Source: Streptomyces sp. WAC08241
Lineage (GTDB): Bacteria > Actinomycetota > Actinomycetes > Streptomycetales > Streptomycetaceae
Reading direction: 5' to 3'
Length of the DNA: 64,000 nucleotides
Assembly: GCA_007858575.1 (NCBI GenBank)
Contig: CP042279.1
Span: 1,612,001-1,676,000, forward strand
Under the pieces are notes generated by a model that ran no database searches, was not told the DNA's origin, and saw only the letters and a list, made by a program, of their open reading frames with translations. The position numbers were made by a program, and so were the translations under genes. Positions 30,995 through 39,875 of this stretch are shown in pieces (positions within the stretch are counted from its first letter, which is position 1; every line of letters starts with the position of its first letter).

Positions 30995-31881
30995 TCAGCG
31001 CTGGTTGAGCGGGAGGGCGATGTCGACGACCTGGCGGGCCGTCGGAAGGCGCCGACGAGGGTGGCCTTCCCGGTGAGGAGGTCGACCTCGCAGAAGCGCT
31101 GCTTGTTGTCGGTGTTCAGGGCCGCGAAGCCGTGGTTGGTGCCGTCGGAGGCCTTGTAGTAGATGTCGAAACCGGCCGAGGGGCCGGCGTTGACGCCGAG
31201 ACCGCCGGTGGGGCGAGGGTGCCGGCGTTGGCCGGGGACTGGAGCGAGACGCGGTCGTTGGTGGTGTCGACGTCGAACAGCGTGGTCGCGGTCGCCGCGT
31301 CGAGGTCGTTGTTGGTGTACGCGGCACCGGTGACGCCGAGCGCCGTCGAGGGCGGCGTGGTGGGGTTGGTGAGGGTGCCGTCGGCGGTGGTGGTCTTCGG
31401 GGCGGCCGGGTCGTCGATGTTGTGGCGCAGATTCTGGCCGGTGTCGCTGATGACCCGCAGACGGTTGGCGGCCGGGTTGAAGTCGACGCCGAAGTGCTTG
31501 CCCTGGAGGGCGACGGTCAGTTGCGAGACCTTCACCGCCGTGGCCTTGTCGTCGATGGTATAGACGCCGCCCTTGTCCCCTACGCCGTACAGCTTGCCGT
31601 TCTGGACGCGGAAGTCGATCCCGACCAGCCTGCCGTCGCCCTTCAGACCGCTGACCTTCCCCAGCGACCAGGTGTCGGACGGGTCGGAGACGTCGAAGCC
31701 GACCAGGCGCTGGTCGGTGGTCAGACCCACGCTGATCAGACGGTGGTGCGCGGCGCGGTCCTTCGACCCGAAGGACCCGGTGGATCTGGCGCCTCCGCCT
31801 TCGCCGAGGCGAGTGCGGGGAGATCAGGGAAGCGGCCACCGCGGCGGCGGCCACGGCGGTGGTGACGACTCGAGTGCGCAC
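30995..31881 (-). CDS. secreted DUF4394 protein
   Basis: A ~295-residue exported protein. The N-terminus is a signal peptide (VRTRVVTTAVAAAAVAASLI then PALASAKAEA) and the mature part contains DUF4394 landmarks: GLTTDQRLVGFDVSDP, GDGRLVGIDFRVQNGKLYGV, NRLRVISDTGQNLRHNID, ALGVTGAAYTNNDLDAATAT and ATTLFDVDTTNDRVSLQSPA. The family is predicted to form a beta-propeller; its role is unknown. GTG 31881 follows GGAG. Frame changes near 31815, 31215 and 31050. Confidence 0.8.
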
Positions 31882-32172
31882 GAGAGGACTCCGATCGGTC
31901 GGCGGCCCGCCGCGTCGGTGCGGCGGGTCCGGGAAGCCTTCGGAGACCTGCCGTGCCAAGGATCGGTCCAGAACGGAATAAAGACCCTAACGGGCTACAA
32001 AGTTCCTGTGGGTGTGCCGCTGTCACCGGCGCGCCACCGCCGAGGGCGCCCGGAGCCGGGCCCCGCCGCCCGGTCCGGAAGCACGAACGCTCCTCCCGGA
32101 GGTGCGGGAAACACCTCCGGGAGGAGCGCGGCGCGTCGATCGGTGCCCGTCCGGATCAGGCGGGCCGGAGGG
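31882..32172. other. intergenic region before the DUF4394 gene
   Basis: 291 bp that hold the DUF4394 promoter and the carbonic anhydrase terminator (32088-32128). A less GC-rich patch (gaacggaataaagaccctaacgg) near 31973-31991 could be part of the promoter. No gene is seen. Confidence 0.45.
32088..32128 (-). terminator. 17-bp perfect hairpin after the carbonic anhydrase gene
   Basis: CGCTCCTCCCGGAGGTG (32088-32104) and CACCTCCGGGAGGAGCG (32112-32128) pair perfectly with the loop CGGGAAA, 45 bp past the carbonic anhydrase stop. Confidence 0.8.
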
Positions 32173-32830
32173 TCAGGAGGCGGGGCCTTCTCCGCGGTCG
32201 GGGCGGCCAGGTCGGCCGGGGCCTCGACGCCCCGGGTGGTCACGACGCGGGCGTTGCCCTCGGCGAGCGCGTAACCGAGGCCGACGACGGCGATCTCACC
32301 GGCCGCGACCTGCTCGGAGAGGAGACGGGAACGGTCGAGCAGCAGGTCCACCGTGTGGCGGATGTGCTCGTCGATCACGTCGCTGTCCGAGGTGAGACCG
32401 GCGGTACGCGCGGCCAGGATGCTCGGCGTGACGCGCTCCACCACGTCGCGGACGAAGCCGCCCGCGGCGAAACCGTCCTCGACCGCCGCGCGGGCGGCGG
32501 CGACGGCACCGCACGAGTCGTGGCCGAGCACGACGACGAGGCGGGCGCCGAGGACGCTGGTGGCGTACTCGATGCTCCCCAGCACCTCGGAGCCGAGCAC
32601 GTGCCCCGCGGTCCGCACCATGAACAGGTCCCCGAGGCCCTGGTCGAAGATGATCTCGGCGGCGAGCCGCGAATCGGAGCAGCCGAGGACGACGGCGAAC
32701 GGATCTTGTCCGGGGCCAGCTCCGCACGGCGGGCCGCGTCCTGGTTCGGGTGCTCGGGCGCACCCGAGACGAAACGCTTGTTGCCCGCCAGGAGGGCGTC
32801 GAGAGCGACGGAAGGAGAAGTTCTAGGCAT
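32173..32830 (-). CDS. beta-carbonic anhydrase
   Basis: A ~219-residue zinc enzyme interconverting CO2 and bicarbonate. The zinc ligands are in VVLGCSDSRLAAEIIFDQ (Cys, with the Asp-Arg dyad) and VVVLGHDSCGAVAAA (His and Cys). Other marks are RFVSGAPEHPNQDAARR at the N-terminus and GSEVLGSIEYATSVLGARL. The end AEKAPAS is obtained by restoring G5 for G4 at about 32181; otherwise the frame would run on. Another frame change near 32700. It lies downstream of the sigma/anti-sigma pair on the same strand with 148 bp between. Confidence 0.9.
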
Positions 32831-32897
32831 GGCATCACCTTATGACCTGACGTCGGCGTACCGGCACGTACGGCGGGTGAGATGTGCCCGGTTGCGC

Positions 32898-32935
32898 GGA
32901 CGGGACGGGACGGGACGGGACGGGGCGGGGCGGGA
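32898..32935. repeat. 5-bp GGGAC-type tandem array
   Basis: Repeated gggac units pass into gggcg units (about 32898-32935) in the gap between the anti-sigma stop and the carbonic anhydrase start. Purine-rich on the plus strand; no gene. Confidence 0.75.
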
Positions 32936-32960
32936 GCGGCGGGCGGGGCGTCGCCCCGGC

Positions 32961-32987
32961 TCACGCGTCTCACGCGTCTCACGCGTC
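32961..32987. repeat. three 9-bp units over the anti-sigma stop codon
   Basis: tcacgcgtc is repeated three times. On the minus strand each unit reads GAC GCG TGA, so the anti-sigma gene ends with Asp-Ala-stop, followed by two more in-frame Asp-Ala-stop copies. Confidence 0.9.
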
Positions 32988-33725
32988 GATGGGGACGATG
33001 CCCAGGGGTTCGGTGGTGGGCTGCCGGGAACCGCCCGCGGGTTCGACGGTGATGCCGACGGCGACCGCGTCGCCGAGGGGGCCTTCGAGCAGGCGGGTCG
33101 CCGCCTTCCCGGTGCCGGGGAGCAGGCCGGCGGGCCGCAGGTCGCCGCCGCGGCGGCGTACCAGAGTTCGTAGACCCGGTCGGCGGTCAGGGCCGGCAGG
33201 CCGCTCGCGGTGAACGCCGCCCGGTTCCGGTCGCGGGAGACGACGACGGCGACGGCCGTCCCGTCGTCCAGCCTCTCCGAGTGGAGGGCGGCGTCGGGGG
33301 CGGTGAGGACGTCGGCGAAGGCCGTGCCGTAGCCGCGCGCCCGCTCCTCGGCCCGGGCGATCCCGGCGCGGGCGTCCTCGGCCCGGGAGTGCTGCCACAC
33401 GGCGATGCCGCCGAGGGCGACGGCCGCGGCGAGCGACGCGGCCAGGACCATGTCCAGCACGCGCCTGCGGGGCCGTGGCGGGCGGGAGGCGTGCTCCTGG
33501 CGGACGGTTCCGACGCGTGCGAGGGTCCGCCGCCTGAGTTCGGGGAGGGGTGGCGCTCTCCGCGGACGCGAGCAGGGTCGTCGCCCGCCGGAGCTCCTCC
33601 ACTTCGCCGCGGCAGGCGTCGCAGCCCGCGAGGTGGTTCTCGAAGGCGGCCTCCTCGGCCGGGGAGAGGGCGTGGAGGACGTACGCCCCGACGTCGTCGT
33701 GCGGGCTCTCGTCGGCAGGCGTCAT
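32979..33725 (-). CDS. RskA-type anti-sigma factor with zinc-finger domain
   Basis: A ~250-residue membrane anti-sigma factor. The N-terminal cytoplasmic domain has the HxxxCxxC zinc motif (FENHLAGCDACRGEVEELRR) after VGAYVLHALSPAEEAA. One membrane segment follows (DMVLAASLAAAVALGGIAVW), then an extracytoplasmic RskA domain (DDGTAVAVVVSRDRNRAAFT, LPALTADRVYELWY, EPLGIVPIDA). It holds the adjacent sigma factor until a signal triggers proteolysis, as known for RskA/SigK. ATG 33725 overlaps the sigma stop (ATGA). Frame changes near 33550 and 33145. Confidence 0.88.
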   Translation of the reverse strand: MTPADESPHDDVGAYVLHALSPAEEAAFENHLAGCDACRGEVEELRRATTLLASAESATPPRTQAADPRTRRNRPPGARLPPATAPQARAGHGPGRVARRGRRPRRHRRVAALPGRGRPRRDRPGRGAGARLRHGLRRRPHRPRRRPPLGEAGRRDGRRRRRLPRPEPGGVHRERPAGPDRRPGLRTLVRRRGGDLRPAGLLPGTGKAATRLLEGPLGDAVAVGITVEPAGGSRQPTTEPLGIVPIDA

Positions 33726-34288
33726 GACTCGCCCTCCAGACAGGCGCGGAGCCTGCGCAGGCCCGCGCGCATCCTCGACTTCACCGTTCCCATCGGGGTC
33801 GACAGGGACTGGGCCACCTCCAGGCAGGTGAGTCCCTCGTAGTAGGCGAGCACGAGCGGGACCCGGTGGACGGGGGCGAGCCCGCCGAGACAGCGGTACA
33901 CGCGCCGGTACTCGTCCCTGCCCTCGACGGTCTCGGCGACCTCGTCGAAGGAGCGTGCCGGGGACAGCATCGCGGCGCGCCGCTCCCGGTCCGCGCTCGC
34001 CTGCGCGGCGCGCACCCGGTCGACGGCCCGGCGGTGGGCGAGGGTGAGGACCCACGTCCTGGCCGTGCCCCGCTCGAACCGGTAGCGGTCGGCGGTGCGC
34101 CAGACCTCGATCATGACGTCCTGCGTCACCTCCTCGGCCTGCGCGGCGTCCCGCAGGATCCGGCGGGTCAGACCCAGGACCGAACCGACGAGGGCGTCGT
34201 ACACGCCGGCGAACGCCTCCTGGTCCCCGTCGGCCGAGCGCACCAGCAGCTCCTCCACCTTCGCGTCGGGCTCGTGTGCCTGCGGCAC
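33722..34288 (-). CDS. ECF RNA polymerase sigma factor (SigK-like)
   Basis: An intact 188-residue ECF sigma factor. Region 2 reads EAFAGVYDALVGSVLGLTRR to EEVTQDVMIEVWRTADRYRF and WVLTLAHRRAVDRVRA; region 4 reads LAPVHRVPLVLAYYEGLTCL, then EVAQSLSTPMGTVKSRMRAG, LRRLRACL. The coupled RskA-type anti-sigma places it in the SigK group. I use GTG 34288 (VPQAHEPDAKVEELL); upstream starts are possible. Target promoters are unknown; see the candidate at 35076. Confidence 0.9.
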   Translation of the reverse strand: MPQAHEPDAKVEELLVRSADGDQEAFAGVYDALVGSVLGLTRRILRDAAQAEEVTQDVMIEVWRTADRYRFERGTARTWVLTLAHRRAVDRVRAAQASADRERRAAMLSPARSFDEVAETVEGRDEYRRVYRCLGGLAPVHRVPLVLAYYEGLTCLEVAQSLSTPMGTVKSRMRAGLRRLRACLEGES

Positions 34289-34441
34289 GTGCTGCTCACC
34301 GCCCTCCGTGTCGGCCGGCCGTCGTGCCGGCGACACGGCTCCGGCGCGGGGATCGCCCCTGCCCGACTCTGCCCGCGATCCCGCGCGGACGCCGTACGAC
34401 AGGGGCAATCGGGTGAGGACCCCGCTGGCGGGCGGAAGGGT

Positions 34442-34875
34442 TCACGGCGGTCCGTCCGGGCCGGTCCCGCCGGAGTACGGACCGAGCGCGACGTGCAGGG
34501 ACTTGCCCCCGAGGGCGGGGACCACCTTGATCCGGCCGCCGAGCCCGCGGATGAGGGGGAAGCCGAAACCGCCCCGCTCGTCACCGGACCCCTCCCACGA
34601 GGTCGGGGAAGCTCCTCGCTCCGGTCGGCGACGGCGATGTCGAGCAGCGTTCCCCGGACCGTCAGCGTGAGGACGCAGGGACCGCGCGCGTGGCGGACGG
34701 CGTTCGTGACCAGCTCGGAGACGACCAGCACGGCTTCCGCCGTCCGGGTCGGCCCCACCGGGGAACCCGCCAGCCAGCGCCCGGCGACGCGGCGGGCGGT
34801 CGCCGGCGCCTTCGGGTCGTAGGGCAGGGCGACGCTGTGGCGCGTCGTGCCGGGTGGTGACATCGTGGTGATCAT
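34442..34875 (-). CDS. serine-kinase-like ATP-binding regulator (HATPase_c, RsbW type)
   Basis: A ~145-residue single-domain GHKL ATPase. It has TARRVAGRWLAGSP, the N-box LVVSELVTNAVRHARGP, LLDIAVADRSEELP with the G1 Asp, and GGFGFPLIRGLGGRIKVVP with the G2 glycines. Streptomyces carry many such small anti-sigma/serine kinases, which act on an anti-sigma-factor antagonist. No partner gene is adjacent. ATG 34875 (MITTMSPPG) follows AGGGG. One frame change near 34600. Confidence 0.85.
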
Positions 34876-35186
34876 GACGGCCCCTGGAGGGGATCGAGCC
34901 GGTGGGCGCGGGTCCGTGGCGGATCCGTACCGGTGATTCGGAGCCGCGCCGCCGCCGGATGCCGCGTCCGGTGTTCCGGAAGCGGTCTTCTCGTCGGGGG
35001 CGGGGCCGAGAAGTTCTCCGGCGTCCGGTACGTCCACGGCGCCCCCGGCTCCGAACCCTCCATGTCCTGCGCAGCGGGAACGACGGTGGAGGAGCAGCCG
35101 TCGCGGGACGGTCTCCCCGGTCACACCCGCCGGTTCCCGTACGTGCGCGCCGACACGATGCGTTTCGTTCGAAGGAGATGGATCCG
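34876..35186. other. divergent intergenic region
   Basis: 311 bp between the ATP-binding regulator and the secreted repeat protein. A minus-strand open frame at 34872-35063 (63 codons) has poor protein sense and no ribosome site, so I do not call it. A possible ECF-type promoter for the rightward gene is listed separately. Confidence 0.45.
35076..35103 (+). promoter_or_regulatory. possible ECF sigma promoter
   Basis: GGGAAC (35076-35081), 18 bases, then GTCG (35100-35103) matches the general GGAAC...GTC form of ECF promoters, 84 bp upstream of the secreted repeat protein. The ECF sigma gene is under 1 kb away. One short match is weak evidence. Confidence 0.3.
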
Positions 35187-35563
35187 ATGACCGCATCCCT
35201 CCGACTCCGCCGCCTGGTGGCGGGCGCCGCGGCGTCCGGCCTGCTGGCGGCGGCGCCGCGCTCGGACTGTCGGGCACGGCGGCAGCCGCCCCGGCGCCCG
35301 CGTCCGCCGCCACCGGCGTGGTGACGGTCGACCACCACGACCGGTGCGAGTGGAAGAAGGGCCACTGGGAGAAGAAGTGGGTCAAGGGCCACTGGGAGAA
35401 GAAGACCGTCTCCCACAAGACCTGGCACCCGGCTCATCACGACAAGCAGGGGAAGTGGCACAAGGGCTACTGGAGCCATGACCACTCCACCAAGTGGATC
35501 TACGTCCCCGGCCACGGGGACCGCGTCTGGGTGAAGGGGCACTGGGACTGCCGTCACCGCTGA
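35187..35563 (+). CDS. secreted His/Lys/Trp-rich repeat protein
   Basis: A ~126-residue exported protein of no family I know. ATG 35187 has AAGGAG nine bases before it. The signal peptide is MTASLRLRRLVAGAAASGLL with ALGLSGTAAAAPAPASA; one lost base near 35252 splits it from the mature part. The mature protein is a series of WxKGHW-like units (KKGHWEKKWVKGHWEKK, WHKGYWSHDH, VWVKGHWD) rich in His, Lys and Trp, with a single Cys on each side (DRCEW, WDCRHR) that could form a disulphide. The His content suggests metal binding or cell-wall polymer contact. A strong terminator follows. Confidence 0.75.
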
Positions 35564-35574
35564 CGCGGAGCCCC

Positions 35575-35611
35575 GGAGCGGGGCCGGGAGCACGGCTCCC
35601 GGCCCCGCTCC
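35575..35611. terminator. 17-bp perfect hairpin between convergent genes
   Basis: GGAGCGGGGCCGGGAGC (35575-35591) and GCTCCCGGCCCCGCTCC (35595-35611) with loop ACG, 11 bp after the repeat-protein stop and 42 bp from the gltD stop on the other strand. Confidence 0.85.
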
Positions 35612-35653
35612 CGTGACGGGCGGCCGGTGCCGGGGCCCGCGGCGCCCGCTCGG

Positions 35654-37143
35654 CTACGCCAGCGGCCCGTCCACGGCCGTGATCGGAGCGGGCAGATCAC
35701 TGGCGCCCATCAGATGCCGGTCCGCCGCGGCCGCGGCGGACCGGCCTCCGCCAGGGCCCAGACCACGAGGGACTGCCCGCGCCCGGCGTCGCCCGCCACG
35801 AAGACCCCTCCGGCACCGGCGCCGGATCCGCCGGCCGCGCCGCGAACCCGGCGGTGCGGGCGAAGTTGCCCCGGTCGTCGGGGACGAGCCCGAGCGCCGC
35901 CGTGAGGGGCGTGCCGTGCCGGGGCCCCGGAACCCCAGGGCGAGCAGCACCAGTTGGGCGGGCAGCGTCCGCTCGGTCCCCGGGCGCGGCGCCCTGTCCG
36001 AGGGGTCCACCTCCGTGAGGCGCACCGCCTCGACGCGACCGGCGGCGTCGGACTCGAACCGTACGGCCGCCGCGCAGAACACCCTCGGATCGTCGCCGTC
36101 CCGGTCGCGGGCCTCCTCATGGGCGTGCGAGACGCGGTGGATCCTCGGGTGGACCAGCGGCCACGGCTCGCTCTCCCGCCGGGACGCGCCCGCCATCGGG
36201 TTGACGTCCACGTGCACGACGGACGCGGCGCCCTGGCGCAGGGCGGTGCCGAGGCAGTCCGTTCCCGTGTCGCCGCCGCCGATGATCACCACCTGTCTGC
36301 CCTCGGCCGTCACGGACGGCCGCGCGCGGTCGCCCTCGACCACCCGGTTCGCCGCCGTCAGGTACTCCATGGCCTGGTGGACGCCCTCCAACGCCCTTCC
36401 CGGTACGGCGAGTTCGCGCGGCTCAGTCGCCCCGACGGCCACGATCACCGCGTCGTGCGCGCTCCTCATCGCGGTCGCGTCCAGATCGGTGCCGACGTCG
36501 ACGCCGGTGCGGAACCGCGTGCCCTCCTCCCGCATCTGCGCGATCCGCCGGTCCAGCCACCGCTTCTCCAGCTTGAAGGCGGGGATGCCGTAGCGCAGCA
36601 GCCCGCCGACGCGGTCGGACCGCTCGAAGACCGTGACGCGGTGGCCGGCCCGGGTGAGCTGCTGCGCCGCCGCGAGGCCCGCCGGACCCGAGCCCACCAC
36701 CGCGACCGACCGGCCCGTCAGCCGCTCCGGCGGACGGGCGCGGACGTGGCCCCGCGCCCAGGCCTCGTCGGCGATGGCCTGCTCGACGTTCTTGATGGTC
36801 ACCGGTTCCCCGCCGAGCGCCAGGACGCAGGCGTCCTCGCAGGGCGCCGGACAGACGCGCCCGGTGAACTCGGGGAAGTTGTCGGTCGCGTGCAGCCGTT
36901 CCGACGCGGTGCGCCAGTCGCCGTGGGCCGCGTACACGTTCCACTCGGGGATGAGGTTGCCGAGCGGGCAGCCCCGTGGCAGAAGGGGACGCCGCAGTCC
37001 ATGCAGCGGCGGGCCTGCCCGGAGACCAGCGGCAGCAGGGCCTGGCCCGCGTACACCTCGTCCCAGTCGCCGAGGCGCTCCCCGGAAGGCCGCGCGGGCA
37101 CCGGCCGGCGTGGTGTGGTGAGGAAGCCGAAGGGGTCGGTCAT
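35654..37143 (-). CDS. gltD: glutamate synthase small subunit
   Basis: A ~497-residue NADPH-oxidising subunit that passes electrons to the large subunit for 2-oxoglutarate plus glutamine to glutamate. The N-terminal Fe-S cysteines are in ARRCMDCGVPFCHGGCPLGN and FTGRVCPAPCEDACVLALGG; FAD and NADPH folds are VAVVGSGPAGLAAAQQL and VVIIGGGDTGTDCLGTAL; the end VFVAGDAGRGQSLVVWALAE is typical. No gltB is adjacent. It is divergent, 176 bp away, from the diaminopropionate cluster, which needs glutamate. Frame changes near 36975 (C4 for C5), 35915, 35840 and 35740. Confidence 0.9.
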
Positions 37144-37319
37144 GCCGCCCTCGCGACGCGGTCCGGGGATTCGGCGGGAGTCCTCCCAGCGTACGTCCGC
37201 GCCCGGCACCGGCCGGGGCGCGAGAAGTTCGAAGGGATCTTCGTCGATCCGGAGGACGGCGACGAATCACCCGTACGAGATCCGGCACGGCTGCCCGGGT
37301 CCGACCCAGGAGTACCTCC

Positions 37320-39875
37320 ATGACCCCCACGACACAGAAGTCGCTCGACGCCGAGCCCCGCGGAAGCACCGGTACGGAGGAGGCGCTGGCCCGGTTGCTC
37401 GCGGACGTCGCCCACCTGGACGACGTGCCCCTCGACAGCCACTTCTTCGACGAGCTGGGGACGGACTCCCTGGTCATGGCGCACTTCTGCGCACGGGTGA
37501 GAAACGGGGCGACCTGCCCGACGTGTCGATGAGGGACGTCTACCGGCATCCGACGATCAGAAGCCTGGGCACGGCCCTCGACGGCCCGAGCGCGGTCCGC
37601 GACGGCGACGAACCGGCTCCCGCCACCGCCACCGTCGCCGCCCCCGCCACCACCGCTCCCGACCCCCGCCCGCCCGGCCCCGCGCCGCCCCTTCCCCCGC
37701 CTCCGCCCGAACGCCGCAGCCAGGTGCTGTGCGGCGCGCTGCAACTCCTCTGCTTCGTCGGCTACGCCTTCCTCCTCGCCCTCGTCACCGCCCGCGGCTA
37801 CGACTGGATCTCCGCCGCCGCCGGCCTCTGGGACGGCTACCTGCGGTCGGTCGTGTTCGGCGCCGCGGCCCTGCCGGTCCTGTGCACCCTGCCGATCGTC
37901 GCGAAGTGGGTCCTCGTCGGCCGCTGGAAGCCGCGGCGGATCCCGGTCTGGAGCCTCGCGTACGTCCGCTTCTGGCTGGTCAAGACGCTGATACGGGCGA
38001 ATCCGATGGTCCTGGCCGTGGGCTCCCCGCTCTACGTCCTCTACCTCAGGGCGCTCGGCGCGCGGATCGGCCGGGGAGCGACCGTCCTCTCCCGCAGCGT
38101 TCCCGTGTGCACCGACCTGCTGACGGTCGGCGACCGCACGGTCATCCGCAAGGACGTCCTGTTCGGCTGCTACCGCGCCCGCGACGCCGCGATCGAGACG
38201 GGCGCGGTCACTCTCGGGCGCGACGTGGTCGTCAGCGAGGCGACGGTCCTCGACATCGGCACGTCCATGGGCGACGGGGCACAGCTCGGCCACGCGTCCT
38301 CGCTCCACCGGGGCCAGCACGTGCCCGACGGCGAGCACTGGCACGGATCGCCGGGACAGCCGACGGACGCCGACTTCCTGGCGGTGGCCCCGGCCCGCTG
38401 CGGCGCGGTACGGCGTACGGTCCACGCCGCCGCCCAGATCGCCGTGGCGCTGCTGGTGCTCGCCCCGCTCGCCGTGGGCTGCCTGGACGCGCTGCTCGCG
38501 AAGGCCCCGCAACTCACGACGGTCCTGGAACCGGGGCCCGCCGCGCTCGCCGACTGGGTCTTCTACGCCGATCTGGCGCTGGTGACGAGCGTCGTCTTCT
38601 TCGGCGGCATCCCGGTCGTCCTGATCGTGCTGGCCGTCGTCTCCCGCGTCCTCGGCCGGTTCGTGGCCCCGGGCCGGGTCTACCCCTGTACGGCGTCCAC
38701 CACGCGGCGCACCGGACGGTCGCCCTGCTGACCAACAGGAGGTTCATGACCCGCCTGTTCGGCGACAGCTCCGCGGTGGTGCACTACCTGCGCTGGATCG
38801 GCTACGACCTGTCCGCCGCGGAGCAGACCGGCTCGAACTTCGGCACCGCGGTCAAGCACGAGAGCCCCTGCTGAGCTCCGTGGGCCGGGGGACCATGGTC
38901 GCGGACGGGCTGTCGCTCATGAACGCCGACTACTCCAGCACGTCCTTCCGCGTGACCCGCACCACCGTCGGCGCGCACAACTTCCTCGGCAATAGGATCG
39001 CCTACCCTCCCGGGGCAGGACCGGCGACAACTGCCTCCTGGCGACCAAGGTCATGGTCCCCGTCCACGGCCCGCTCCGGCACGACGTGGGCCTGCTCGGA
39101 TCACCGAGCTTCGAGATCCCCGCTCGGTGGCGCGGGACAGCACCTTCGACGCCCTCGCGGAGGGCGACGGCTGCGCCGCCGCCTGCGCGCCAAGAACCGG
39201 CACAACGCCGCCACCATGGGGTGGTTCCTGCTCACCGGCTGGCTGTACTTCTTCGCGGTCACCCTCCTGTACGCGGGAGCGGCCGACCTGTACGCCCGGT
39301 GGGGCGTCACGGCCCTCGCCCTCGCCAACACCGCGCTGCTGCCGTTCACCGTCCTGTACTACGTCCTCGTCGAGCGCCTGGTCACGGCGGTACACCCGCT
39401 CGGGCCGCTCTTCTGCTCGATCTACGACGTCCGCTTCTGGCGGCGCGAACGGTACTGGAAGGTCCCGGCGGAGACGTATCTACAGGTCCTGAACGGCACC
39501 CCGTTCAAGCCCCTCGTGTGGCGCCTGCTCGGCGTCCGGACCGGCGCGTCGGTGTTCGACGACGGTTGCAGCCTGACCGAGCGGACCATGGTCACGCTCG
39601 GGGACGGCTGCACCCTCAACGCGGGCAGCGTCGTCCAGTGCCACTCGCAGGAGGACGGCACCTTCAAGTCCGACACCAGCCGGATCGGCGCCGGCTGCAC
39701 GCTCGGGGTGGGCGCCCTCGTCCACTACGGCACCACGGTCGGCGACGGCGCCCACCTGGCGGCGGACTGCTTCCTGATGAAGGGCGAGACGGTCCCCGAC
39801 CACGGCCGGTGGTCGGGGAATCCCGCACGACCGACCGCCCCGGAGCACGGCACCCAGGGAGACGAACGGCGATGA
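37320..39875 (+). CDS. Pls-family-like carrier/membrane protein (T domain, six TM, tandem beta-helix-like domains)
   Basis: An ~850-residue protein that looks like the C-terminal two thirds of a Pls/PosA-type polyamino-acid synthetase without its adenylation domain. Residues 20-80 are a thiolation domain (FFDELGTDSLVMAHF, attachment Ser ~50). A Pro/Ala linker leads to membrane segments (LLCFVGYAFLLALVTARGYD and further pairs near residues 380 and 600). Between them lie left-handed-helix, acyltransferase-like domains (IGRGATVLSRSVPVCTDLLT; RTMVTLGDGCTLNAGSVVQC). The joint ESPLLSSVGRGTMVADGLSL, needing one C at 38872, is characteristic of the group. It ends ATGA over the next gene. Other frame changes are near 37508, 38685 and 39020-39175. 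Confidence 0.8.

Noticed and set aside
32898..32987. Short tandem arrays as a CRISPR array.
   Set aside because: Units are 5-9 bp with no spacers, and no cas genes are present.
34872..35063. A 63-codon minus-strand frame in the divergent gap.
   Set aside because: No ribosome site, poor protein sense, and it overlies the upstream region of two real genes.
35654..38512. A long minus-strand frame continuing past gltD over the carrier/membrane gene.
   Set aside because: The part beyond 37143 is Arg/Gly-rich shadow sequence opposite a recognisable T-domain and membrane protein. GltD starts clearly at 37143.
37320..39875. Reading the carrier/membrane gene as two genes split at 38874.
   Set aside because: One restored C at about 38872 gives the conserved ESPLLSSVGRGTMVADG joint of Pls proteins, and there is no ribosome site for a second start.
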